The notes under the pieces: model-generated
What the model saw: only the letters and a program-made list of their open reading frames with translations
Databases searched by the model: none
What the model was told of the DNA's origin: nothing
In this document: in pieces, positions 23,111 through 36,000 of the stretch
Layout of the letters: every line of letters begins with the position of its first letter
Numbering within the stretch: the stretch's first letter is position 1
Position numbers and translations under genes: made by a program
NCBI GenBank assembly: GCA_949775045.1
Contig: OX459096.1
Span: 45,044,379 to 45,108,378, forward strand
DNA length: 64,000 bases
Direction of reading: 5' to 3'
Source: Metridium senile
Taxonomy: Eukaryota; Cnidaria; Anthozoa; Actiniaria; Metridiidae

Positions 23111-23709
23111 TAGTTTCTTAATTATAGGAAGCGGAAGTTTCAAGGGTTTATTAAGACTGTGTGTGTGTCATATCTTGCAGTAAAACTTCAATCATTCTTA
23201 GGTTGTCATGGGATGTAACGCATAGCTTTCTTGGGCTAAATGACGAGTTTTGAAAGCTCGAAAAGATGAACGTGGTTGAGCGTATGTGGTATACAAAGGT
23301 TTTCTGAGAGAAAAATAACCGATTGTCAGTTACAAAAATAGGTTACAAGATTTGATTTACTAAATGATTGATTGATTGTCCGATATAACAAGCCTCCTTA
23401 TCGGGATTTATCTTTCAGCTTTATACAACGTTTGATCTTATTTGGCAATACTGAAACCAAGAAACACGTTTTGCATGGTCCCCCTAAAGGGCGTGGCGCA
23501 ATCAGTTAATAAAATATGACATAGATTAGTCAATTACGAGGCTGTTTAATTTGCTTTTTACCTGTGATTGACGGGTGGTGAATTAGTTGTCATATTCAAT
23601 ATGCGATTACACTCAGTGTGTCATATGTGGTCAGTTATTTACTGCACAGGATATGACAGTCGTAGCATGTACTACTAAATCCCATTTTCTAATCTCCATG
23701 GCCATAAAT

Positions 23710-24145
23710 TTGTTTGTTTTGGTTTTTACTGATCTTGTGTTCTTTTTGTCAATTTGTTTTTTCACGGCTGATCTGGTGTTCTTTTTGTTTGTTTGTTTTT
23801 GTTTTTACTGATCTTGTGTTGTTTTTGTCTGTTTGTTTTTGTTTTTACTGATCTTGTGTTCTTTATGTCAATTTGTTTTTTCACGGCTGATCTTGTGTTC
23901 TTTTTTTCAGTTTTGTTTTGTTTTTCCTGATCTTGTGTTCTTTTTGTCAGTTTCGTTTTGTTCTTACTGATCTTGTGCTCTTTTTGTCTGTTTTTTTTTT
24001 TTTTGGTTTCTACTGATCTTGTATTCTTTTTTGTCAATTTTTATTTTCACGGCTGATCTTGTGGGTTTTTTTTTGTCTTTTTTTTTTACTGATATTGCAT
24101 TCTTTTTGTCAGTTTTTTTAGTGATCTTGTACTATTTTGTCTGCT
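23710..24145. repeat. T-rich minisatellite, about 40-45 bp unit
   Basis: Roughly ten degenerate units of TTTTTACTGATCTTGTGTTC followed by TTTTTGTCTGTTTG. A variant starting TTTTCACGGCTGATCT alternates with the ACTGATCT form in at least three places, suggesting a higher-order unit. ORFs on both strands are repeat translations. Confidence 0.9.
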
Positions 24146-24169
24146 TGTTTGGTGCATATTTAATTTCAC

Positions 24170-25012
24170 ATAAGCAATTGATGATACGATGGGCCATTTG
24201 AAAATCATGTAATTAGCTTTTTCTGTAAGTAAATTATTTCATATATGCTTTTCCGTAATCGTTCAATTTCATTTCATTGCATTATCCTTTGATTCGATCG
24301 AGTAAAGAATGATTGTCAAATACCAGCTTATCTGGCGTTTTTTAAAGCGATTAAAATATTATACCAAACTATAATGATACGAAGAAAATATATAGGATTT
24401 ACATCGACTGTGTTGCAAGATAATAAAATATTTAGCAAGCTTAATGCCTAAAATTGTTCTATTTTATCACAAAGAAGAAATAAGTGTTTAAGTGAGCCAA
24501 AACCATCCTAAATAACAACCCTGTGAAAAACTGGAATCATTTTACGACTTTTTTTTAACAATAGACATTTTTTTGCAAATTAATTTTCTCTTTTTTGAAG
24601 TAATTAACTATCCACATACCATTTGCTGATATTGTTTTGGGGTAGATATATATGTAAAGACCACTAGCTTAACAGTCTTTAAAAATAGTTTCAAATAATA
24701 AATATCAGTAAATTATTTAAATGTACATTTTCTAGAACAGGAACAAGAGTAAATTTATCAACGGTCATTTTTGTTGATCAAAATCGGAGACTAATTTCGA
24801 ATTGAATCTTAACTTGAACCATCACCGAAACTGGACAGTAGTAAACTAAAGATCAGTATCGTAGTAAGTCAGTGGAAAACCTTCAACAAAAACTCAACAT
24901 AAAATATTATAATCAACATATATGATTAACTTTTGTATATCGGCCCTATATAAAACTATTTCTAACATATTTTATAAATTCTTGTAAGCTCTGTAACGTT
25001 ATATTATTAAAT
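24170..25012. other. Intergenic, nothing recognised
   Basis: AT-rich sequence without gene, clear repeat or transposon end. Confidence 0.5.
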
Positions 25013-25275
25013 CATTTACTCCCGGGGGGAGTACTCCCTTTGTCCAAGTGGTAGGGGTGATCGGCGGAGATTTTGAAAATGACCCCTAAAAGGTACGCTC
25101 AGATACAAATAAAGCAGAGTAAAAACGACCCTTAAAACTGATTTTTGAGCCAAATCTCTAAATGGACCCTAAAAGGTACGCACTGGAAATATTTTAACCC
25201 TAAAAGGTACGCCGATCACCCCTACCACTTGGATAAAGGGAGAACCCCCCCCCCCCCCCCCCCCGGGCATTTACT
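25013..25275. mobile_element. TIR element with 8-bp target duplication (hAT/P-like MITE)
   Basis: The element at 25021-25267 (247 bp) is flanked by the exact 8-bp direct repeat CATTTACT (25013-25020 and 25268-25275). Its ends are inverted repeats of about 45 bp: CCCGGGGGGAGTACTCCCTT ..TGTCCAAGTGGTAGGGGTGA on the left, and the complement, with a long C run, on the right. The interior carries three copies of CCCTAAAAGGTACGC about 55-65 bp apart. An 8-bp duplication fits hAT or P-type DNA transposons. There is no transposase, so it is non-autonomous. The poly-C run near 25246-25264 may be a sequencing- or slippage-prone expansion of the terminal G/C run. Confidence 0.85.
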
Positions 25276-26518
25276 GCTGATATGGTTCCAAAAATAAACC
25301 TCGAACAGATAATATCCGATAACCCTGATAAACTGTCATACAGGCATTGAAGGAAGACGTGCCGTTACCAGTGAATTCCAAACAAGTTTCAGATATAGTA
25401 TTAAAGATATTTGTGGTATTTTTAGTAGCTTCCTGTTGTCCTTATTGACCATTGACTTTTTGCACGGAGGATATCATAATGAAGATTAAATCTTGACTTA
25501 ATTATTTCTGTTTATTGATGGTAGTTTTGCAGCTCTATTGCTGGTTTAGTATGCAAGTATATGAAAGATTGGACTTGACAACTCTTTGACATGCTTGTGA
25601 TTAAAAAGACTTTACAAATGATTAGAGAATTGCTATTATAATTTTGGTATTTAGTATTGTACTATCATATAGTAAAAATTACAAATATAAGTACTGCTAG
25701 ATGAATAAACAAAAGCAGCTACACCCACACTTACTGCAGCTGTGAAATAGTACTACTACTATTGTTGGAAAGTGCTGTTGCTACGAATTGATCAGTTATA
25801 CTACTGCTTTTTGTGTATGCAGCTAATGTCGTTTTGTTTTAATTCGTAGTATATTTTCTTTTCTGTTTTCTTTATATTTTATTTTTTTAAATGCCTTTAT
25901 GTACTAACTTATTTTTTTCCCTTCCTTTTTTTTTCTTTTTTTTTCTTGTCTTTTTCTCTCTTTAGTTTGATTTCTTATGAGTTATCGTTAGCTACGTTCT
26001 AATGTTCTATTTAAGTAACGGTAATAAAAAGATAACCATTATCAACTAGTATTATCTAGCTAAAGAGATAAATCTCTGACTGGAACCTTGATAGTCTTCC
26101 AAAGAGCTAATCTCATCTGGTCAGTAAGCCACTAACTAACTAACACAGAAAACCTATCATCTACCATTCTTCACCAAAAAGGTTTTGAGATCGTGACGGT
26201 TAATGACGACTTTACTAACTGCAGTAAATCGTGTTGGCGTTTCTACTGTAGTTTTAACTTGGTACATGTTGATAGACTGACTGTTCAATGACAGTAGACA
26301 AAGATAGATCGTTTATTTCATACATCAAGATTGATTGGAGGATAATAATGTCAGATTAACATTGGAACTTCTAAAATGAGCACACCTTGGTGAATGTTTA
26401 GCTGAGCATTCCGTCAAATGGTACATTCACAAAACGTACACCTATTTTAAAAAGGTTAGAATCAGCAATGACCCTACGAAGAGGACAAGGAACGCTGACA
26501 TTTCACTAAAAATGACCT

Positions 26519-26692
26519 TCCCTTCACAGTTCTCTGCGCCATCTTGAACGGTGAGTTTGCAATGATAAAGACGTTTTTTATGTTTTTGGACGAGGTGTTA
26601 AATAAAGTCTCTATATCATTGCCAGCTCATCGTTGTCTTGCTTCGATACAAGGCACGGTTACCTTTCAAAATGGCGCAGAGAACATTGAAGG
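26519..26692. mobile_element. TIR element, TIR containing TTCTCTGCGCCAT
   Basis: The left arm from about 26519 (CCCTTCACAGTTCTCTGCGC, then CATCTTGAACGGTGA) and the right arm ending about 26692 are inverted copies; over the 20-bp core the match is 19 of 20. A related single end, TTTTCAAAATGGCGCAGAAA, occurs at about 46971-46990, so it is an interspersed family. Interior about 105 bp, no transposase. Target duplication not clear. Confidence 0.6.
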
Positions 26693-26822
26693 GGACTATT
26701 GTCTTATCTTACAAGACTACCTTGCTTGTGTCTTTATTAGGTTGTTGTTTTATTTGGCTTCGTCTATGACCTTTTTAAAACAGGTAAATTACTTCTGTGA
26801 TAATAGAGCTGTTCATTTGTAG

Positions 26823-29800
26823 AAGATATCTGACAAGTACTATTAATAAAATTTGTAATGTTCACGTTATTTGTTCAAGCTCACAGGCTGAATGAAAATA
26901 ATTAACTGTGTTGAGCAGGTGATGGCGGCCATTATGAAACAATTGGATTGACAATGTTTTAGTGAAGCTTTTTAGGCTTTTACAGCAACTTAAACAACAT
27001 ATCAATGTCCTTTTTGAAAATGCAAATTAATAAAGGGAAACCAGCCTTTGTAAGAAAGATTGTCGTCTGAAAAATTGCAAGAAAAATTGATAAGAATGAC
27101 CAACTTTTATGTGAACTATGCATTCCTTATTATCTTTTTGCAAATATTTGTACTTTATTTATTATCTTGATGTGGCGAATTAACCCTTCATTGTCGTTGA
27201 TAATAATGACTAATGATGATAGTTTGTAGACAATTTATGATAAAAGAAAATAATAAAAGTTAATAGAATTTAATTGACATATAGTAAGAAAGGATGTCGA
27301 AGAGACGATTTTGCAGGCAAGCCTAAACTGTAAGTTATAAGTCAGTTGTCTAACATGAGTAAGAGCTTTCTTAATTATCAGGAAGTTTCGATGATGTAAG
27401 TCAAAAGGAAACAAAGGTATCTTTCAAGCCACAAAACAAATGTAAGAGATACTACAATTTAAAGAACATTTCTAGATCTTTCTTGTTTAACATCGACGCA
27501 ATCCACAGCTAGCAGACAGGAAGAATGTTTTAACTTTTTAAATTGGATCAATTACTACTAGTACGTATATACATGTATTATGGCACAATACAGTCACTCT
27601 CAGTTTCCTAAAAGGCTTTTAAGAAGAACGAGGCTAACTAATTATGGCTTTTTAAGTGATTGATGTTTTGAAATCGTTCAAGCACAATCGTTGTACATAA
27701 CAGAGTCTTGTCAGTGTTCTTGATTAGTACTTCTAACTGTAGTGACAAGAGAATGATATATCGATTCATATTATAACACGTAAATATCTATTCAGAATTT
27801 CTTACTTTCTTTTCAGTTTAAGTTTTCATGCAAAGATATTTCAACGCATTTATGATGATAAACAATCCTCAAATCTGTCCATATTGGGATTTTCCCGTTC
27901 ATATACATGTAGACCTATTCTGTGGATTTAATTGTTTATAGAAAAAGGGTTTGAGAACGTAAATTATAAACAACAACTCAGCAGATGAAGAATAAACTTG
28001 CTACTTGTACACTTGAGGCATAATTTATATAGCACATCCCTGTTTTTCTTTAATCAAGTATATCTTGAAGAGTCCTATAAGACTGAATTTTAGGCCCATA
28101 AGACCTTGCTATGTAAGAAACTGCTTGATTTTCTTATTCTTATTTTTGTTATAATGAAAAATATGGATGAATTGACATGAGATTAATTTCGTGACTTTTT
28201 TTGTACTCAGTTGCGTTTTGTACTTGTGTACTTGTGTTAAATTGTTCTAAAGCGAAAACACTAAAAACTTCCTATATATAGCTGCTAGCAGCGGATCAGC
28301 GTTCTTGTTGTGATTTCTGACAGAAAAACTGATTTTCTTTCTAGCAGGTAGACTGAAAACATAATATAAAACCAAAATAAAGTTAATAGTTTATATATAC
28401 TTACTTATAGTAGCTATTTAGTCCTGGGAGTATCAAATACAAAAGTCTAAACAACTGGACTCATTACAACTTTATCTGTCTTTGATATTTTAATGCTGAT
28501 GTTTACTGAATGAGGACTATTACAAAGCAGTAGGAATTTGATTCTATTTCATGGATATAGTTTCTGCTATGTTTTAGTATTTTGAATGTACTTGTGTTGT
28601 AATTGTACTCAGCTCCTTTATTTTCTACCTGTTGTACTTTCTGTAACTCGTTTCATTTGCAATCAGAGAAATCCTGCAGCTAAAAGTGCTTGAGCACAAA
28701 GATAACTCTTCCCTGTCTTCCCTTAAAGTGAAAAACATGAAGGACAATTGATCGTGAGCTGCATGTCTAAAGTTAGGTGTCCTGGGTAAGAAAAACAAGC
28801 ACTCATGCATATGCAAGAGAACCACTTGGTAGTGGCAACAAAATGGTAATCATGTTGGAGTTGGACAAAAACCTGCTCTGGATTGTGTTTCGAAAAACAA
28901 CATTAAACTTTCATAAAAGTAATTTTAAGAGGGAATTGTAATCACTAATGAATACCATAGTTGGCTTGTCAAGGGGACAGATGCGTCCTTTTTCCAAAAC
29001 CTTTAAAAAATATCATTACTATGCATCGTAAGAAATCCTGGATTATATTCATTACTGCATTATTGAAAAGACCCACAGTATTTTTGATAGCTAAACGTCT
29101 CTCACTGAACTGGCTCAATTTTACTTTTTAGCAATTTGATAACAAAGAGAGGCAAACCATCTCGTTTAAAGGAAATTTCCAACCATTTGGCAAGTGAATT
29201 GCTGCAAACGGTGTAGAATTATACATAGTTTGTACAAAGTGACAGACAAGATGTCATGTTGTAACAGCCAACCTTTGATGCAGGACGTCAATATGTTAAC
29301 ATACAGACACTCGATAAAACCGCATCGTTTATCTAAGAGATTAAAGATTAATAGTTAAGGTGTTTTATGATTTGACCAATGAGTCGTTTCGGGTAAATCA
29401 ATAAATGTGTTAGACTAGTGACTCTGTGGCAACGTAACTGGCCAGAAATGAAGAAGTACCATTTACAAACACTTCTAGGAGAATGGTTCAGTTCAGAAAT
29501 GGAGAATCCTTGCAGGGTATTTCAACACTAAAGTAAGTATTTCCTATGCTTACAAATGCCTACAAAGAAAGCCACTACACTAGCTAGATCAATAATATGG
29601 AAATCCATTCAGATTTTCAGTTAGTTTTCAGAAAGTGTCTTTGATCAAGTTTTGCTTAGTGGATTGGATGAACATGTCACTTATCTCTCTATACTTCGTA
29701 TAGGCAGAAAGTCCCACAATTCTCAAATGAACAAACTCGAATATCTGTATGGCATACTTTTTGAGCCGGAAAGGCTGTCCGAAAGTCTGTCTTGGCTGTC

Positions 29801-30140
29801 AAATCTTTTATAATATCTCCGGAAACATCACTTTAAATCTTCCACGTGATGACCCAATCTTGGATTGACCATTTTTTTGCTTTTTATTATCTCACTTTTC
29901 CTTTTGCAACTGAGGTAGCAATCATTAAATGCATTTACAACTAACTAAATAGTAAAAAGGTAAAAGGTAGCTTCCTTGAAGTGCTATAGGAGATTGTCAG
30001 TTGCTTTACGAGAAGCTACAGTTTTTGAGGATGTGGCGATCCTGTTCATGCATTTTTTCCAGTGATTATCAAACCACAAGAAGACAGTTAAGCTAAGCTT
30101 GTCATATGGAAGTCTAAAAATATGTTCATCTCCAGTACCA
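26823..30140. other. Intergenic, no gene seen
   Basis: About 3.3 kb of AT-rich DNA between the TIR element and the 109-bp duplication. The ORFs here are under 95 codons and without recognisable domains. No RNA gene recognised. Confidence 0.5.
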
Positions 30141-30142
30141 TT

Positions 30143-30362
30143 ATCATAACTGACTGAACTTATAAGAACTAAAAGAACTATGCTACATTTTGTTGTTGCT
30201 TCTGTTATTGTTTTTGTTGTTGTTTTGTTGTTGTCCAAAAAGTATTTTAACATCATAACTGACTGAACTTATAAGAACTAAAAGAACTATGTTACATTTT
30301 TTTGTTGCTTCTGTTATTGGTGTTGGTGTTTGTTGTTGTTGTCCAAAACGTATTTTAACATC
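30143..30362. repeat. Tandem duplication, about 109 bp unit
   Basis: Two copies starting CATAACTGACTGAACTTATA (30145 and 30254), each ending with TTGTTGTTGTCCAAAA and GTATTTTAACATCA. The GTT-rich portion differs in length between the copies. Confidence 0.85.
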
Positions 30363-30402
30363 AGCAAAAACTAAGCCATAGAGTACATAAAAAGAAAACA
30401 AT

Positions 30403-31700
30403 TAACCGTTGGGAAAGAAAATCAACATGCAATTGATATAAAGGCTTGGCCAAAATACACAACAACATGTCATTTTACAAAACGTTTTCTACAAGGTCTT
30501 ACAAACAACTCGACAAAATTAATACCACCAAGAGCTACTTAAAAGAAAATCTATGAATCATAAAGTTGTACAAAAACCCTTTAGGCAAAATATATAATGA
30601 TATATGGTTGAATTTTCCACCAAAGTCAGTCAAATCAGAAGAATCTGCTAAGTCTCTTAACATGAATGAAAAACCACAAAGATGTAGAGCCTAATCCCCG
30701 TCCATCAAAGCTCCCCTCAAAGAGTCTAATGGACATCGTATCACTATAATCTATTCAAGACTATGTATTCTTATCTCCTAAATACCGTACAACTTAATGA
30801 TATATTAAGTGGCTCGATTAGATCCTCTAGAAGCTGTCGGATGCCTGCAAAGAACCTTGGGTGACAACCTTAGTAAGTGTGAAAAGATTTCAAGAGGACG
30901 TGAAGAGTTCAATTGGTCTACCACGCCTGCTTGTCAGTCACTTGTCTGTTTTTCAAAATAAGCTTTCTAATCCATAAGGACTTCCTTCAATATGACTGAA
31001 CCATCCGGTCTTAACTTTCGATAATAAGTAAGTATTTTACCCTAAATCTAGGCCTATCTAGTCATAAAGATGACATATGCTTTTATGCTCATGTCTAACA
31101 AAGATATTTCAGTTGAATATTTCTATTTAGAATACAGTGATTTCAATGTTTACTAACGGACAAATCCCTAAATACATTTGTCAAGCTTATTGGCGTTTGC
31201 TACAGAGATAAAACCTTCTGATACAGATCGATTAGAAATCCCAAACCTGACAGTATACTGGATTAAGAAAGACAACTGTCATATAGGACTTACGCAGTAC
31301 TAAATCTGGAACACCTTGAAATATTTTATCAGAAACAAATGACAGGGAAATGGGAAATAGAAATGGTAGAAAATCAAACTGATATGAATGACAGTTTATA
31401 ATAGTGGAGCTAAGAGATTTTGAAGAAAATAGAGGCTATGCAACTATATGTAAAATATAAATATCTTATAACTTTCACTTAAGGCAATACCTATTTCGTG
31501 ATGTTCAATCCACACCACCACTACATTCAGCATTCATCCCAAGGACTTGCAAAGTTGCTTCAAAAATATCAAATGAATGACTGGTTTGAGTGGCTTGATG
31601 GTCGGTCATAACAATTAAGTTAGGACTAATTCTTATTATAAAAGGTAATGATACAAAGAAAACAACATGCTTCAGTACCAAGAACTAACGTCCTTTTATT
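30403..31700. other. Intergenic, no gene seen
   Basis: AT-rich DNA without recognisable coding exon or transposon end. Confidence 0.5.
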
Positions 31701-31715
31701 GATTCATTCATTTTC

Positions 31716-31882
31716 CCATCCATCCATCCATCCATCCATCCATCCATCCATCCAGTCAGTCATTCATCCATTCACTCATTCAGTCATTTATCCATCCACC
31801 CATGTATCCATTCATTTATCCTTCCATCCATCTATTCATCCATTTGTTCATTCATTCACTTATCCATCCTTCCATTCAACTT
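31716..31882. repeat. (CATC)n-based microsatellite
   Basis: A clean (CATC) run at about 31717-31754 followed by degenerate CATTCA(T/C)CCA units to about 31880. The ORF rich in His, Pro and Ser across it is a repeat translation. Confidence 0.9.
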
Positions 31883-32627
31883 TTCATTAACTTATAGTTT
31901 TAATTTTCATTCGTTAGTATTCTTATTTATCTAATTACCTAATTATTTATTCGTTTATTTCTGACTCTGATTGATATTTCAGTTTGTGTGGTATAAGCCT
32001 CTTATTTCTGTCTAGCTCACCCCGAAATTACTTAAAATTATCATGCAAACGAAAAGCATCAAACAGCCTAAAATGAATGTCTTCCAATGCAAATCAACGC
32101 TAATTTCTGGATTCAATGGGTTGAATAAACTGACAAAAAAAACCATCGGTAATTCCATACACTTTTCAAGATGATTTTTTCCGTTTGTCTCAGAGCAAAA
32201 CAAAATGTACCATGATGTACGCAAACATTGGTTGACCGTTAATTGAAGCACTCAACAAGAAACATGAAATACGTATACATGGCAAATAATAGCTGGTTAC
32301 AACTTTATTAACTCTCTAGTCTCTCTTGTATGCTTACAAGACGAGAATACGCTAATTATGCTCAGCTGTAAAGAGCTGCAATGGAGGGACACCATCAGTG
32401 ATCGATGCCGAAACTAAACTCGATAAAACTATTTGGTCAAAGTAAATGAATAGATGGCATGGGTGAATAAGGATGAATATAGTTCGACAACAAATGAAAA
32501 CAGAAATAAATGGATATTAAAATAGCCGAGTATATATAGGAACTTTAATCGACAGATTGATATATTACGTATAGAAAAATACGTAGTTCTTATATCGTTA
32601 TTTTGGTTTAGCAGTAACTGCATATTA

Positions 32628-33077
32628 TCGGTGATAAAACGAACAACAATAGAAACAAAATATACTAATGTTCAAACATATAGAAACCAGTGTGGCATGT
32701 TTCGTTCATATCGTGGATAAAAGGAACAATATAAACAAAAACACAAAACTATACTAAATAAATGTTCAAATATATAGAAAACAGTGTAGCATGTTTCGTT
32801 CATATCGGTGATGAAATGAACAACAATATAAACAAAAACACAAAACTAGACTAATGTTCAAACATATAGAAAACAGTGTAGCATGTTTCGTTCATATCGG
32901 TGATAAATAGAACAACAATATAAACAAAGACCCGAAACTATACTACAGTATTCAAACATATAAAAACCATTGTGGCATGTTTCGTTCATATCGGTGATAA
33001 AAAGAACAATTACCTGAATGAAAACTATATTAGTGTTCAAACATGTAAAAACCAGTGTAGCATGTTTCGTTCATATT
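32628..33077. repeat. Minisatellite, about 94-bp unit, five copies
   Basis: The landmark GCATGTTTCGTTCATAT recurs at about 32696, 32790, 32882, 32976 and 33061. Each unit also carries GGTGATAAA, AACAACAATATAAAC and TTCAAACATATAGAAA. The copies are diverged by indels, so this is older than the 93-bp array at 22.8 kb. Confidence 0.9.
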
Positions 33078-33079
33078 TG

Positions 33080-36000
33080 TTTGTATTGACAAGATCTTTC
33101 AAGGAAGTCTCCAATATACCATTGGACCATATCCCAGATATCCGGTAGATAGAGAAAAGATCTGTTCTAATTCACCTTTTGTTTTTAGATATTTAGCCGT
33201 TTATTGATGCACAGATAATTTATCATACACTTACAATAGCTTAGCTTCAAACAGCAAGGCAGGTTGTCAGATGAAAGATGTTTGAACATGGATTAAAAGC
33301 TCTTTTTGGTCTTGAAAGTTTACTTGTGCATCCTATGTTGATAACACAAAACGACTGTGTGACGCCCTATAGGCTGCTAATGGGACGACACACCCATTTA
33401 AATGAATGATTGATTTCTAACCATCTTCCATGAAACGAAATCAAACAATTTGAGAAACATATAGTTTACGCTATATTTATAGACGAAGATATTCAAAGAT
33501 TTTTGATATTATCCTTATCATGGTCCGTCTAAGTAAGATTATTCCTTGGATTAACGTAGAGGTGATCTGTAAACATAGATACTGAATTCGCCCAACTAAA
33601 TTCATGTTTTTCACTATTCTTCTATTAAAACGGTAAAAAACAAAAACAATATAAAACAACAACCATAAAAATAACGAGATCGAGAGCATAGAGCGAAATA
33701 GAGCAAAATACGGGAACACACGGCGAGCTCCCGTATGTATATAAGTTGTACAGTTTTTCTCAATTGTTTCAGTGCTAAATTCATGGATCTTGTTATGATT
33801 CTTCGCGGATAATTTGTATGTATTCATTTCTTAGATTCTTAGTCAAAGTAATACGAATAAGTAAAGGGTGTTTTTAATGCATTTCTAAAGGATTTGTTAT
33901 CTTTTTTGTCAATTGTTGAGGCGGGCATTACTCAATGGCCTCTTGTCACATCTAATGTTTACAAATTACACTATTCTTCTTTATTTCTTTAAATTTCTCA
34001 TCTAAAAGTAACTTGTTTACAGTGTAGTTTGTTATCAACGTATTATATAGAGACATAGTTAATAACTATGATAGAAATCAACTCATCTTCGTGTGTGTTA
34101 TGTTTGTATATTTCTTGAACAAGGTGTTGGGTAAATATAATGTCGCTCTTTTGTCAGGAAGAAAACGAGCGAATTCCTCATAAAGATCAAAAAGTGTACA
34201 AAAAGATGCCATTGTAGCTTGATCTAAAAAACGGAGTCCATATTTTTGTCCTTTTAGTGTATTTGTTGTTGTGTTGAATTGTAATTGTTCGGTATTTATT
34301 GAAATAAGAAACCCAACACAAAGTAAGGAAAGTTTTATTTTTTATGTGTACATCGAAAGCGAATTGATCAAAAATGACAGAAAACAACTTAACTGACGTT
34401 AGTAAACATTTAAAAAACATAGAAGATACAATTGCAAAACTCTATTTACGTTGATTGTTCAAAATGGTACTATACAATACCGATATGTTCCTTCACACCT
34501 GCAAGCACATCACATCCCTTTTGAAGGTTCCTTCAATTTTGGGTCATGAAGACACATCGATTGATGATGGTCGCAGCTGTTGATTCGCGAGAAATTCAAG
34601 GAATAAATATGATTAATATAATATCTTTTTAAAAAAGCCAAAAAACTCAGAACAAACTTGAAAAAATGTCTTCTTTTATTATTGTCACTGGTATACAAAT
34701 CCAGCATTAGTTGTATGAACGTCAACGGAATGTGATGGGGAAAATTGTTAGTCGTTGCTAGCTGACTCATTCCGCTACCGTCTTATAAAAGTCCACAACA
34801 AGAAACCGCTTAGTCAAGATGGTACAGTCAGTATATGATAGTGTGTTTTTTGACCCCTATTTGTATTCTTCGTTTAGTTACTAACAAAAACAAAATCTAA
34901 TGTTGCGTAAAGTTTGTTTTGTCTAACAGCACGAAAAGTGTATTGTATTGCTAATGACTCAGAAAAGTTGATCCGTTGAGTTGGACATTTTCTTTTAATA
35001 CAATCAAACTATTAAAAATATGTGTTTTAATGAAATTCAACTTGATTGAAACAAGTCTTGTTTTGTGTCGTGAAAAGAAGGTGGCAAAGTTGCTGCTGCA
35101 CAAAAACTCGTCATCACTTGAGACCCATGTCTTCACCGATCATCAAAAAGAGTTGTAACCTTATACTTACAACTTTTACTTGTTTTACACTATTACTTTC
35201 ATTGCCCAACAGTAAAGGCGGACTTTTGGTAGTTACAAATTTAGTGTATTTGTGGAAGATTATGAGATTTTGTTTGAAATATCTTCTTACAATTGACTTA
35301 GCCGAAGAAAGAGGAACAAACAACTCACCGGTACACCACCACAGCAGGCAGGTCTGCTACGTTTCTTGTGGTCAACAAATTCCTTCCAACCACACAGAAC
35401 AATTAATTACACGTTCACGATGGACTAATTTTGCCTGTCATTTAGTAAAAGGATCAAAAGGAAATCTGGCCTCTTGAAAATGTGGTCGTGCAAATCTGTA
35501 TTATAGGTATAACTTGGTATGATGAAACGTCTAAATCTTGTCATGACAAGTCGCCTTAGCCAAACCACCACACAAATAGCATCATTCTCTTTATTCAATG
35601 TCAAAACCATGTAATCACACCAGACTATTAAATGTCAGGTAAAAAGAGCGGCAAAGTTATGTTAGTTGTGATGAGTTTTATTGGAATGAAACCATTGGAA
35701 TATATGGAAACATTAGATGACTTTTTTCACCAATTTGTATATAATAAATGGCGACAATGCTGTACATTGTACATATTTTAAAAACAAAGAACACTTCCTT
35801 TTTTTAAGTATTGATTTTTTGAACAACTGTTGAAGTAATGAACCTAATGGTACCATTACTTTGGTTGTGAAGTGGTGTTTTTTTACATTGAAGTTCTTGC
35901 AAAGTTTTAATGGCAAGCGGAGTTTTCATCTCTATTCATTTTTCTTTTCTCAGAAATTCAGGTTTTCAAAATAGACGACTCTGTTCTTTATATAAACTTG

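Noticed and set aside
35046..35477. 143-codon plus-strand ORF
   Set aside because: No recognisable domain, no promoter or splice context, and three other frames overlap it on both strands with similar composition; likely chance.
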